Below, in pieces: positions 1-5,136 of a DNA stretch of 5,136 nt (positions within the stretch are counted from its first letter, which is position 1; each line of letters starts with the position of its first letter). The DNA lies in the NCBI GenBank assembly GCA_021796315.1, contig JAJYOH010000459.1, forward strand, positions 1 to 5,136, read 5' to 3'. The notes under the pieces were generated by a model. The model did no database searches, was not told the DNA's origin, and saw only the letters and a program-made list of their open reading frames with translations. The DNA is from Chloroflexota bacterium (GTDB taxonomy: Bacteria > Chloroflexota > Anaerolineae > Anaerolineales > Villigracilaceae). The position numbers were made by a program, and so were the translations under genes.

Positions 1-63
1 AAGGAAAATCCCGGAGGTTTTTCTCTCGTGGGGTAAAATTGCTTCAATACCAAAGGAGAATGA

Positions 64-1476
64 ATGTCAGGCTTGCCTGTTTCAAATGCAAAACGAGTCT
101 ACGATAATATTCTGGGAGCCATCGGCTGGACGCCGCTGGTGCGGCTGGGTCGCATCGCGCATCACGTGGCCGCGCCCATCTATGCCAAGTTGGAGAATCT
201 AAATCCGGGTGGGAGCATCAAAGACCGAGTCGGTTTGTACATTGTTGAGCAAGCTGAGGCGCGCGGCGAATTGAAACCGGGCGGGACAATTGTCGAAGCC
301 ACCAGCGGCAACACCGGCGTGGGGCTGGCGATTGCGGCGGCGCTCAAAGGTTATAAAACCATTTTTGTCATGCCCGATAAAATGTCCAATGAGAAAATAC
401 AACTCCTGCGCTCTTACGGCGCGAAAGTTGTCATCACGCCAACCGCCGTCGGGCCGGACGATCCGCGCTCGTATTATGAAGTCGCAAAGAGATATGCGCG
501 CGAAACGCCCAATGCTATCTTGGCAAATCAATATCACAATCCTGATAACCCAAAGACGCACGAGCTGACGACGGGTCCCGAGATCTGGGATCAGACCGAA
601 GGCCGCGTGACCGATGTGGTCATCGGCATGGGCACAGGCGGAACGATCTCAGGTATTGGCCGCTACCTCAAGTCGAAGAATCCAAACATCAAAATTGTGG
701 GTGTGGACATTGAAGGATCTATCCTGACCGAGATCTGGCAGAACAAAGGAAAAATTCCGCAAGGCGCGTATCCGAAAACTTATAAAGTCGAAGGTATCGG
801 CGAAGACTTTTTGCCGTCGGTCACGGATATCACCGTTGTCGATGAAATCGTGCGAGCCAATGACAAGGAATCTTTTATCTGGGCGCGCCAGCTTGTGCGG
901 CAGGAGGGGATTTTCGCGGGCGGCTCGACCGGCTCGGCGATTGCGGGAGCGATCAAGTATGCATCCAAACTCCCTGCCGACCGATTGGTTGTAGTGATTT
1001 TTCCAGATTCTGGTTCCCGTTATCTTTCAAAGTTTTACGACAACAAGTGGATGCGCGAAAATGGTTTCCTTGAAATGGAGTTCGGCGAAGTCACGCTTGG
1101 AGACATGCTGCTTGCCAAACCGAATAAAGTTTTATATACTGTTGCGTTGGGCGATTCCATGCGCAAGGTGATGGCGCTCATGCGCGCCAATGGAGTCTCT
1201 CAGGTGCCGGTCTTATCCGCGGACGGACTTTTAGTTGGCACGCTCGAAGAAGTGGATTTGCTTAATCATTTGCTGGACAATCATCAGCACAGCCACGACG
1301 AAGCCATTGATCCGCTCGTGCAAACCGCGAAAGCGGTTTTTCCACCAGATGCTGTGCTCGAAGCTGCCATGCCCATGCTTACCGATGGTTTTGCGTTGAT
1401 CGTTGCTGATCAGGGCAAGCCGACAGGAATTTTGACAAAGATCGATGTGCTGGATTATCTAGCCGGAAAAATGTAA
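64..1476 (+). CDS. cbs: Cystathionine beta-synthase, PLP-dependent, with C-terminal CBS domain pair
   Basis: This is a cytosolic fold-type II PLP enzyme predicted to condense serine (or an activated serine) with homocysteine to cystathionine, the first step of reverse transsulfuration. Visible motifs are the PLP lysine in NPGGSIKDR (K53), the substrate loop TSGNTG (80-85), QYHNPDNPKTHE (156-167), the phosphate-binding loop GMGTGGTISG (188-197), EGIGEDFLP (241-249) and PDSGSRYLSKF (312-322). Two CBS modules follow, at about 352-402 and 415-468, and normally bind adenosyl ligands for regulation. The 470-residue length fits bacterial CBS. EGIGEDFLP and the CBS pair favour CBS over plain cysteine synthase, although O-acetylserine use cannot be excluded. 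The start is fixed by an in-frame TGA at 61-63 directly before the ATG and by AAAGGAG at 52-58. An ATG at 60 is out of frame. A possible -10 (TAAAAT, 34-39) has no convincing -35. The gene is probably co-transcribed with the oxidoreductase 18 bases downstream. Confidence 0.93.
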   Translation: MSGLPVSNAKRVYDNILGAIGWTPLVRLGRIAHHVAAPIYAKLENLNPGGSIKDRVGLYIVEQAEARGELKPGGTIVEATSGNTGVGLAIAAALKGYKTIFVMPDKMSNEKIQLLRSYGAKVVITPTAVGPDDPRSYYEVAKRYARETPNAILANQYHNPDNPKTHELTTGPEIWDQTEGRVTDVVIGMGTGGTISGIGRYLKSKNPNIKIVGVDIEGSILTEIWQNKGKIPQGAYPKTYKVEGIGEDFLPSVTDITVVDEIVRANDKESFIWARQLVRQEGIFAGGSTGSAIAGAIKYASKLPADRLVVVIFPDSGSRYLSKFYDNKWMRENGFLEMEFGEVTLGDMLLAKPNKVLYTVALGDSMRKVMALMRANGVSQVPVLSADGLLVGTLEEVDLLNHLLDNHQHSHDEAIDPLVQTAKAVFPPDAVLEAAMPMLTDGFALIVADQGKPTGILTKIDVLDYLAGKM

Positions 1477-1494
1477 AACGAAAGGAATGGAGAA

Positions 1495-2142
1495 ATGAAT
1501 ATTGGGATTCTTGGGACGGGAATTGTAGGTCAGACCATTGGCACACGCCTTGTGGAGTTGGGACATAATGTAAAACTTGGTTCGCGCACGGCCGATAATG
1601 AGAAGGCACGGGCGTGGGCCAAGCGCGCAGGCAAACTTGCCTCGTTCGGCGCCTTTGCCGATGCGGCCAGGTTTGGTCAAATTCTGTTCAATTGTGTTTC
1701 AGGGATGGGTTCCGTGTCGGCGATCGATCTGGTCAGCCCGGTTGACCTGAACAATAAAGTGCTGATCGATGTCGCTAATCCGCTTGATTACACGCGCGGT
1801 ATGCCGCCGACATTGACCGTCTGTAATACTGATTCGCTGGCTGAACAGATCCAGCGCATTCATCCGCTCTTGCGTGTGGTCAAAGCTCTCAACACGATGA
1901 ATGTGGATGTAATGGTCAACCCTGAGCGGGTGCATGGCCCTCACGATGTTTTTATCTCCGGGAACGATAAGGATGCCAAAGATACGGTTACGATGATCCT
2001 GATGGAATGGTTCAGGTGGGAATCGGTGATCGACCTTGGCGATATTTCCAATGCGCGCGGGATGGAAATGGCGTTGCCGCTGTGGCTTTCGTTACAGAAG
2101 AAGCTTGGGACTAACATTTTCAACTTCAAGATTGCCCGATAA
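1495..2142 (+). CDS. NADP-binding oxidoreductase, F420-dependent NADP reductase-like family
   Basis: A 215-residue soluble protein with an N-terminal Rossmann fold. The dinucleotide loop is GTGIVGQTIG (7-16), and S30-R31 at the end of the second strand would suit the 2'-phosphate of NADP. Further family-like segments are DVANPLDY (92-99), VVKALNTMN (128-136), SGND (155-158), VIDLGDISNARG (178-189) and the C-terminal FNFKIAR. The length and these blocks match the small NAD(P)-binding proteins annotated as NADPH-dependent F420 reductase or NADP oxidoreductase. Family membership does not prove F420 use, and many relatives have no known substrate. The start is supported by AAAGGA at 1481-1486, eight bases before the ATG. 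The 18-base gap from the CBS gene suggests an operon, but no functional link to transsulfuration is established. A hairpin terminator follows 16 bases after the stop. Confidence 0.87.
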   Translation: MNIGILGTGIVGQTIGTRLVELGHNVKLGSRTADNEKARAWAKRAGKLASFGAFADAARFGQILFNCVSGMGSVSAIDLVSPVDLNNKVLIDVANPLDYTRGMPPTLTVCNTDSLAEQIQRIHPLLRVVKALNTMNVDVMVNPERVHGPHDVFISGNDKDAKDTVTMILMEWFRWESVIDLGDISNARGMEMALPLWLSLQKKLGTNIFNFKIAR

Positions 2143-2158
2143 TTTTTCTTTCAAATGA

Positions 2159-2196
2159 AAAAGCAGACCGCGCAACGAGAAGCATGGTCTGCTTTT
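2159..2196. terminator. Rho-independent terminator between convergent genes, possibly bidirectional
   Basis: An 11-bp perfect stem (AAAAGCAGACC at 2159-2169 with GGTCTGCTTTT at 2186-2196) encloses a 16-base loop. It lies 16 bases after the stop of the NADP oxidoreductase. The plus-strand T tract is only four bases and the minus-strand one is five, so it could stop transcription from either side. Its position just after the plus-strand operon is the strongest support. Confidence 0.8.
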
Positions 2197-2237
2197 GATT
2201 CTTGGATGCGCTGCCATAATGAGAAAGAGTAAAAACC

Positions 2238-2307
2238 TATCCACAGATTTCACCGATTAGGCAGATTCGTTTTTTATAGTCGGCGAAATCTGCGTAATCT
2301 GTGGATA
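2238..2307. repeat. Imperfect palindrome made of a 9-base CAGATT unit; possible minus-strand terminator
   Basis: The outer arms TATCCACAGATT (2238-2249) and AATCTGTGGATA (2296-2307) pair perfectly over 12 bp. Inside them, GCAGATTCG (2261-2269) pairs with CGAAATCTGC (2284-2293) with one bulged A. The left arm reads as three 9-base units (CAGATTTCA, CCGATTAGG, CAGATTCGT, from 2244). The right arm on the other strand has two (CAGATTTCG, CAGATTACG). On the minus strand the last arm is followed by GG and then five T (2231-2235), so the folded RNA could terminate the lipoprotein gene ending at 2336. I infer an interspersed genomic repeat, because similar CCACAGATT-type sequences recur between genes in environmental bacteria. 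Copy number cannot be seen here. Confidence 0.7.
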
Positions 2308-2335
2308 AATTCCTCGAGAAACGACGTGAGTAATT

Positions 2336-3058
2336 TTACGGATTTGGCATCGGTTTGACGACACCCAGGTCTTTTCCATCGGGAACGAAGATGCCGATGT
2401 TGGCGCAGGAATCCTGAGCCACGCGTTGAAGCAGGCCGTGATTGTCAGTAATTTCAATTTGAATCGGCGTGTCTTTTTGGAAGGTGGTATCCACTGTCAG
2501 TTTTTGAGTGACCTGGTGGCTAATGGGGAGAGATGATACGCACTTGGTTTTATCGGGGTGAGGCCGGCCTTCGTCCTCGGCGTTTAGCGTGGCACAGACA
2601 TTGCTCAGTTCTTCTGTGCCGACATTGCTGATGGTGATGTAGGCGTTGGTTACTTCACCCATGCCGTGAGTAATGTCAATGCTGGTGTTACATCCAAGAA
2701 TTTCTGTGCGGATGGATACGAAAGGAGTCGGCCCGGTATTAATGGTCGGAGTGGGTGTGACCGGCGTTGGGGTGATAGGTGTGGGCATGATGGGTGTGTC
2801 GGTGAAAGTTGGCTGGGGTGATGGCGTAAAAGTATAAGTCTCGCTGGGCGGCGGTGGAGTCGGCGACGGAGTAATCGGTGTGGATGGAAAAGTGGCTGTG
2901 ATCGGTGGCGGGAGGATCACCGGCGTTGGCGAATAGATTAACGGTGTGGATGTGGGGAAGAGCGTGGGCGGGGGATATGGAATGGGTTGAACAACCCAGC
3001 CGCTGCAGCCGTCAAGAAACAAGGTTAGCAAAATACAAACAAAAAAGCTGCGACGCAT
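2336..3058 (-). CDS. Putative lipoprotein with Thr/Pro-rich linker and four-cysteine C-terminal domain
   Basis: A 240-residue predicted exported protein of unknown function. It begins with MRR and a hydrophobic stretch (4-15), then L-D-G-C at 15-18, a lipobox with C18 as the lipidation site. Asp at the second-last position before Cys is atypical, so lipidation is probable rather than certain. Residues 23-111 are a low-complexity linker rich in Pro, Thr and Ser with many TPTP-like steps, which should hold the rest away from the membrane. Residues 112-240 look like a small beta-sandwich, with strands such as AYITISNVG (139-147) and TQKLTVDTT (184-192). The four cysteines there (123, 155, 173, 218) could form two disulfides. 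It recalls CARDB/Ig-like domains, but I do not recognise a named family. The start is supported by AAAGGAG (plus-strand CTCCTTT, 3064-3070) five bases upstream. The gene lies 55 bases after the FAD oxidoreductase. Confidence 0.8.
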   Translation of the reverse strand: MRRSFFVCILLTLFLDGCSGWVVQPIPYPPPTLFPTSTPLIYSPTPVILPPPITATFPSTPITPSPTPPPPSETYTFTPSPQPTFTDTPIMPTPITPTPVTPTPTINTGPTPFVSIRTEILGCNTSIDITHGMGEVTNAYITISNVGTEELSNVCATLNAEDEGRPHPDKTKCVSSLPISHQVTQKLTVDTTFQKDTPIQIEITDNHGLLQRVAQDSCANIGIFVPDGKDLGVVKPMPNP

Positions 3059-3075
3059 AGTTGCTCCTTTTCTTT

Positions 3076-3103
3076 ATTGTATCCCGTCTGGAATGTAAAG
3101 CAA
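3076..3103 (-). promoter_or_regulatory. Possible promoter for the lipoprotein gene
   Basis: On the minus strand, TTGCTT (3098-3103) and TACAAT (3076-3081) are separated by 16 bases and lie in the gap between the FAD oxidoreductase stop and the lipoprotein Shine-Dalgarno. The -10 matches five of six consensus bases and the -35 only three. The implied leader would be very short, about 11 bases. Readthrough from the upstream operon is an equally good explanation for expression. Confidence 0.3.
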
Positions 3104-3113
3104 GATCATGTTG

Positions 3114-4544
3114 TTAAAGCTGTCCGCTCTCGCCCCAGTTTTCCAACTTCTTCTGATATTCCGGATCATCATAACGCGCCGGAGAAAAGGCAGACGCATA
3201 AGATGGCAATGACATTTTAGCGATGTGCGCCGCCAGCAATTCGCCCGCCGCGCAGGCCGACATGATCCCATAACCTGATACTGCGCCGATTACGTATGCG
3301 CCTTCAACATTTAACGGCCCGGCTAATAAACGGTTCTCGCGCGTCCTGGTGTAATATCCGCCGTCTAATTGCGGTTTGGGCATCTTGTTGAAATATTGTT
3401 TCAAGCCCGGTAACATGGCCGACATGCCGCGCATGGCAAGCTCTGGATATTGCTCATCGAGCGGCGGCGGGAAGATCGGATCGAGCATGCGCGTTTTATA
3501 TTCCCATAACATCAAGATAGTTTGGCTTTCGCCTGCGCCTTCTGGACGAGTATGCGCGCCCGCTGGGAAAGGTTCGGTCAGCCATTTTGTTTCTGCGTCT
3601 TCCGCCAGGGCTTCGCGTTCATCGTCAGTCCACGGCAAAGATTGGGCATCGTCCCAAATCAAAAGCGGAGCGTCCCGCCCAACTACGCCGAGCGGATCCT
3701 TGAACGCAATTTTCAAATGCAATTCAGTATGAACAGGGATTTCCAAGCCCAACATTTTTCCAACTTGTTTGAGATACGGCCCAGTGGCGTTTACAAAAAT
3801 GGGACAATTGATGCGTTTGCCGTTGCCCAGCCTGACTCCGTTAACGCGGCCATTCGCCGCATCTACAGCCTCCACGCGCGCGGACTCAAACCCGACGCCG
3901 AGGCGGCGCGCCGTTTTGAGCAGATACATGCCAAGCTGTTGAGCGCTCAGCCAACCTGCGCGTCGGACGTGCAGCGCGGCAACTGCATCCTCTGTCAGAT
4001 ATGGAAAATGTTTGCGAATGAGATCGCTGCCCAAAAGAATATCCGCGCCGGAGTTTTGGTTATGAAAACCTTCGGGCGCGGAGGGTTGGTAGGCCTGCCC
4101 TGCCTGCGCCAGTGCCGCAGGCACAGGTGAGCTTGTCGAATGGGTTGAAGCGTCAGACGAGTGAATTCTTAATTGTCCCGCGCCCAGATTCGAGACGCCG
4201 CCCTGAGCGAGTCGAAGGGTCCGGTTTGAACGCTTGATTAGATCAGGGATTTTGTTTTTGTCCCCAGTCACATATAAATAGCCGCGTCGATTCATGTGGA
4301 AGATATTCCCGCTTTCATCGGCGAGACCTTCCATCAAATCAATCGAACGATTCATCAAAGCCAACATCTCAGCGTCCGGCCACCAGTTGCGATAACATTC
4401 GGTCGAGCGGTCGCTGGTGAGAGTCAGCGGCGGACGTTCGTCAACGAGCAGAATATCACGGACGCCGGCTTTGGCAAGAAAGTATGCCGCGCTGACGCCC
4501 GTGATGCCCGCTCCGCAAATGACGACTTGATGAGTACGACCCAT
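3114..4544 (-). CDS. FAD-dependent oxidoreductase, DAO family, with two repeat-derived insertions
   Basis: A 476-residue flavoenzyme of the D-amino acid oxidase/glycine oxidase/sarcosine oxidase superfamily, expected to oxidise an amine or amino acid; the substrate is unknown. The FAD-binding Rossmann motif is GAGITG (11-16), with D35-E36 at the end of the second strand for the FAD ribose. STECYRNWWPD (47-57) follows in the usual flavin-contact region. Later come VNATGPYL (251-258), an acidic substrate-domain stretch (about 298-335), and the C-terminal FAD block GGYYTRTRENRLLAGP (395-410) and GAYVIGAVSGYGIMSACAAGELLA (split over 415-438). Residues 108-115 (RTLRLAQG) and 132-151 look foreign: they are encoded by TCGA-core repeats and interrupt what I believe is a continuous conserved region. 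The frame stays open. The ATG overlaps the stop of the upstream redoxin gene (TAATG) and has no strong Shine-Dalgarno of its own, so translational coupling is likely. Confidence 0.88.
   Translation of the reverse strand: MGRTHQVVICGAGITGVSAAYFLAKAGVRDILLVDERPPLTLTSDRSTECYRNWWPDAEMLALMNRSIDLMEGLADESGNIFHMNRRGYLYVTGDKNKIPDLIKRSNRTLRLAQGGVSNLGAGQLRIHSSDASTHSTSSPVPAALAQAGQAYQPSAPEGFHNQNSGADILLGSDLIRKHFPYLTEDAVAALHVRRAGWLSAQQLGMYLLKTARRLGVGFESARVEAVDAANGRVNGVRLGNGKRINCPIFVNATGPYLKQVGKMLGLEIPVHTELHLKIAFKDPLGVVGRDAPLLIWDDAQSLPWTDDEREALAEDAETKWLTEPFPAGAHTRPEGAGESQTILMLWEYKTRMLDPIFPPPLDEQYPELAMRGMSAMLPGLKQYFNKMPKPQLDGGYYTRTRENRLLAGPLNVEGAYVIGAVSGYGIMSACAAGELLAAHIAKMSLPSYASAFSPARYDDPEYQKKLENWGESGQL
4092..4151 (-). 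repeat. In-frame TCGA-core repeat with adjoining 8-bp hairpin inside the FAD oxidoreductase gene
   Basis: The segment contains TGAGCTTGTCGAA (plus strand, 4128-4140) beside a perfect inverted repeat, TGCCTGCG (4101-4108) and CGCAGGCA (4116-4123), with a 7-base loop. It encodes residues 132-151, an Ala/Ser/Thr/Pro-rich peptide containing STSSP that separates HSSD from YQPSAPEGF. Its core matches 11 of 13 bases of the second copy at 4204-4216 in the same orientation. The boundaries are estimates from the protein context. Confidence 0.6.
4200..4223 (-). repeat. Second in-frame TCGA-core repeat inside the FAD oxidoreductase gene
   Basis: The minus strand reads CCCTTCGACTCGCTCAGGG across 4201-4219, a short quasi-palindrome with CCCT/AGGG ends. 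It encodes TLRLAQGG (residues 109-116). I recognise this nucleotide core, and peptides such as RLAQG, as a recurrent short repeat in several bacterial genomes. It lies 76 bases from the other copy, which is not a multiple of three, so the two copies are read in different frames. Confidence 0.6.
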
Positions 4545-4804
4545 TAATTGAATTTGGCTTTGAGTTGTTCGTTGGATGGTTCGACCAGCTTTGTGCCATC
4601 AGGAAAGATGATGGTGGGGACACTGCGTGAACCATTGTTGATTTGCCTGACGAATTCGGCAGCCTGCTGGTCTTCGTCTACGTCGATATCGATGTGCTGG
4701 ATATTGTTTTGTGCAAAGAATGCTTTAGCACGTTTGCAATCCGGGCACCAGCGGACGGTGTAGGCAACGATCTGTGTTGGTTGGGTGGTGTAAAGATCGT
4801 TCAT
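4544..4804 (-). CDS. Glutaredoxin family protein, mycoredoxin-like
   Basis: An 86-residue single-domain thioredoxin-fold protein, predicted to be a cytosolic thiol-disulfide oxidoreductase. The active site is WCPDC (19-23, catalytic C20 and resolving C23), placed after the first strand IVAYTVR. The cis-proline loop is SVPTI (61-65, P63), followed by FPDGTKLVEPS (67-77), which is typical of actinobacterial mycoredoxins and related short glutaredoxins. The length is normal. Whether its reductant is glutathione, mycothiol, another thiol or a reductase cannot be read from the sequence; the CPDC dipeptide differs from CPYC of classic glutaredoxins. GAGG (plus-strand CCTC, 4810-4813) lies five bases before the ATG. 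The stop overlaps the start of the FAD oxidoreductase by one base, so the two are probably one coupled operon, led by the promoter candidate at 4823-4851. Confidence 0.87.
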   Translation of the reverse strand: MNDLYTTQPTQIVAYTVRWCPDCKRAKAFFAQNNIQHIDIDVDEDQQAAEFVRQINNGSRSVPTIIFPDGTKLVEPSNEQLKAKFN

Positions 4805-4822
4805 ATTTACCTCGATGAATGG

Positions 4823-4851
4823 ATTATCTCACAGGGAGATTTTTGGCACAA
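4823..4851 (-). promoter_or_regulatory. Probable promoter of the redoxin-FAD oxidoreductase operon
   Basis: On the minus strand a -10 element GATAAT (4823-4828) is preceded directly by TGA, an extended -10 form. TTGTGC (4846-4851), matching three of six -35 bases, lies 17 bases upstream. The -35 overlaps the T-rich tail of the preceding terminator, so the intergenic region is compact. The site sits 18 bases before the redoxin ATG. The strength is a guess from consensus only. Confidence 0.45.
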
Positions 4852-4856
4852 AAACA

Positions 4857-4882
4857 AAAGGCATGAGTTTGATCATGCCTTT
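4857..4882 (-). terminator. Rho-independent terminator of the gene at the right edge
   Basis: A perfect 10-bp stem (AAAGGCATGA at 4857-4866 with TCATGCCTTT at 4873-4882) has a 6-base loop. On the minus strand it is followed by a T-rich tract (TTTTGTTTTTG, counting the end of the stem). It lies 35 bases after the stop codon at 4918-4920, which fits termination of that gene and separates it from the redoxin operon. Confidence 0.82.
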
Positions 4883-4917
4883 CATCCTGATTTGTGCGTG
4901 GATTATGACGCCTTGTG

Positions 4918-5136
4918 CTACCTGCTTCTTTCCTGTGCGGCGCGTTCAAGGATCTGGAATCCTTTATCGGTCAAACGCTTCAACGCGGACCCGTCCACGG
5001 ATTGCCCCGCTTCAAGCTTTTCCAACACCCTCAGCAACGCGCCTCGCACTCCGCTGGCGCGATGCGCCCAATAAGAGTCAACCGAGACGCGTTCAAGACG
5101 CGCAAGCAGGAGGCGGATGAGTCGAGTTTGGTCTGT
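4918..5136 (-). CDS. 3' end of an unidentified gene, cut by the window edge
   Basis: An open frame of 72 codons runs from the window edge to a TAG at 4918-4920. The visible peptide begins TDQTRLIRLLLARLERVS and ends FQILERAAQERSR. It is rich in Arg, Leu, Glu and Ala and looks largely helical, with SYWAHRASGVRGALLR (21-36) as the most distinctive stretch. No catalytic motif is visible. It resembles small uncharacterised helical proteins I associate with Anaerolineae, but I cannot name a family. Coding is supported by the uninterrupted frame, an amphipathic pattern and a strong terminator 35 bases after the stop. The start lies beyond the window. Confidence 0.72.
   Translation of the reverse strand, partial: TDQTRLIRLLLARLERVSVDSYWAHRASGVRGALLRVLEKLEAGQSVDGSALKRLTDKGFQILERAAQERSR

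Noticed and set aside
1..50. CCGGAGG followed by five T (11-22) as the end of an upstream terminator
   Set aside because: Only one possible stem arm is in the window. Without the other arm the hairpin cannot be shown.
199..568. Open frames on both strands overlapping the CBS gene
   Set aside because: They lie within a gene with intact PLP enzyme motifs and have no ribosome binding site or plausible protein features.
2237..2308. A replication origin suggested by two DnaA-box-like sequences
   Set aside because: There are only two sites, both part of a palindromic repeat, with no AT-rich unwinding region and no dnaA, dnaN or parAB genes nearby.
2726..2992. A tandem DNA repeat or CRISPR-like array in the GTG/GGTG-rich stretch
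   Set aside because: There is no fixed unit or spacer. The pattern comes from codons of a Thr/Pro-rich linker read on the minus strand.
4101..4123. The 8-bp hairpin as an intragenic terminator or attenuator
   Set aside because: No T tract follows on either strand and it sits inside an open frame, so it is better explained as part of the inserted repeat.
3522..4130. A long open frame on the plus strand (202 codons) opposite the FAD oxidoreductase gene
   Set aside because: It is fully antisense to a protein with clear flavoenzyme motifs, and its own translation has no recognisable domain. It is an effect of codon composition.
4643..5120. Overlapping plus-strand open frames across the redoxin gene and the right edge
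   Set aside because: They run through a strong terminator hairpin and are antisense to the redoxin gene and to the better supported edge gene.

Overview
The window looks like chromosomal DNA from a member of the Chloroflexota, most likely an Anaerolineae-type lineage. This is inferred from moderate GC, a lipoprotein with a long Thr-Pro linker of the kind common in that group, small genes with family signatures I associate with it, and short interspersed repeats with a TCGA core and a CAGATT core. No rRNA, tRNA, CRISPR array, transposase or phage gene is visible, and the taxonomic call rests on general resemblance only.

Left part (1-2200), plus strand: a cystathionine beta-synthase with two C-terminal CBS domains (64-1476) is followed 18 bases later by an NADP-binding oxidoreductase of the F420-dependent NADP reductase-like family (1495-2142). 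The two probably form one transcript that ends at a GC-rich hairpin at 2159-2196. No cystathionine gamma-lyase lies in view, so a full reverse transsulfuration operon cannot be claimed.

Convergence zone (2143-2335): it holds the hairpin terminator and a 70-base imperfect palindrome (2238-2307) built from a 9-base CAGATT-type unit. Read on the minus strand, the palindrome ends just before a run of T and may terminate the opposing gene.

Right part (2336-5136), all minus strand. Read in its own direction it starts with the 3' end of an unidentified gene cut by the window edge (4918-5136), which has a clear terminator (4857-4882). A promoter-like sequence then precedes a glutaredoxin/mycoredoxin-like gene (4544-4804). 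That gene's stop codon overlaps the start of a FAD-dependent DAO-family oxidoreductase (3114-4544) in the form TAATG. After 55 bases, which contain a possible promoter, comes a Thr/Pro-rich lipoprotein (2336-3058).

The most notable observation is that the FAD oxidoreductase gene appears to carry two separate in-frame copies of a short TCGA-core repeat (around 4200-4223 and 4092-4151), which encode low-complexity peptide insertions in an otherwise well-formed enzyme. I found no clear evidence of a new multi-gene system. The gene content is mostly redox and sulfur metabolism plus an uncharacterised surface lipoprotein.
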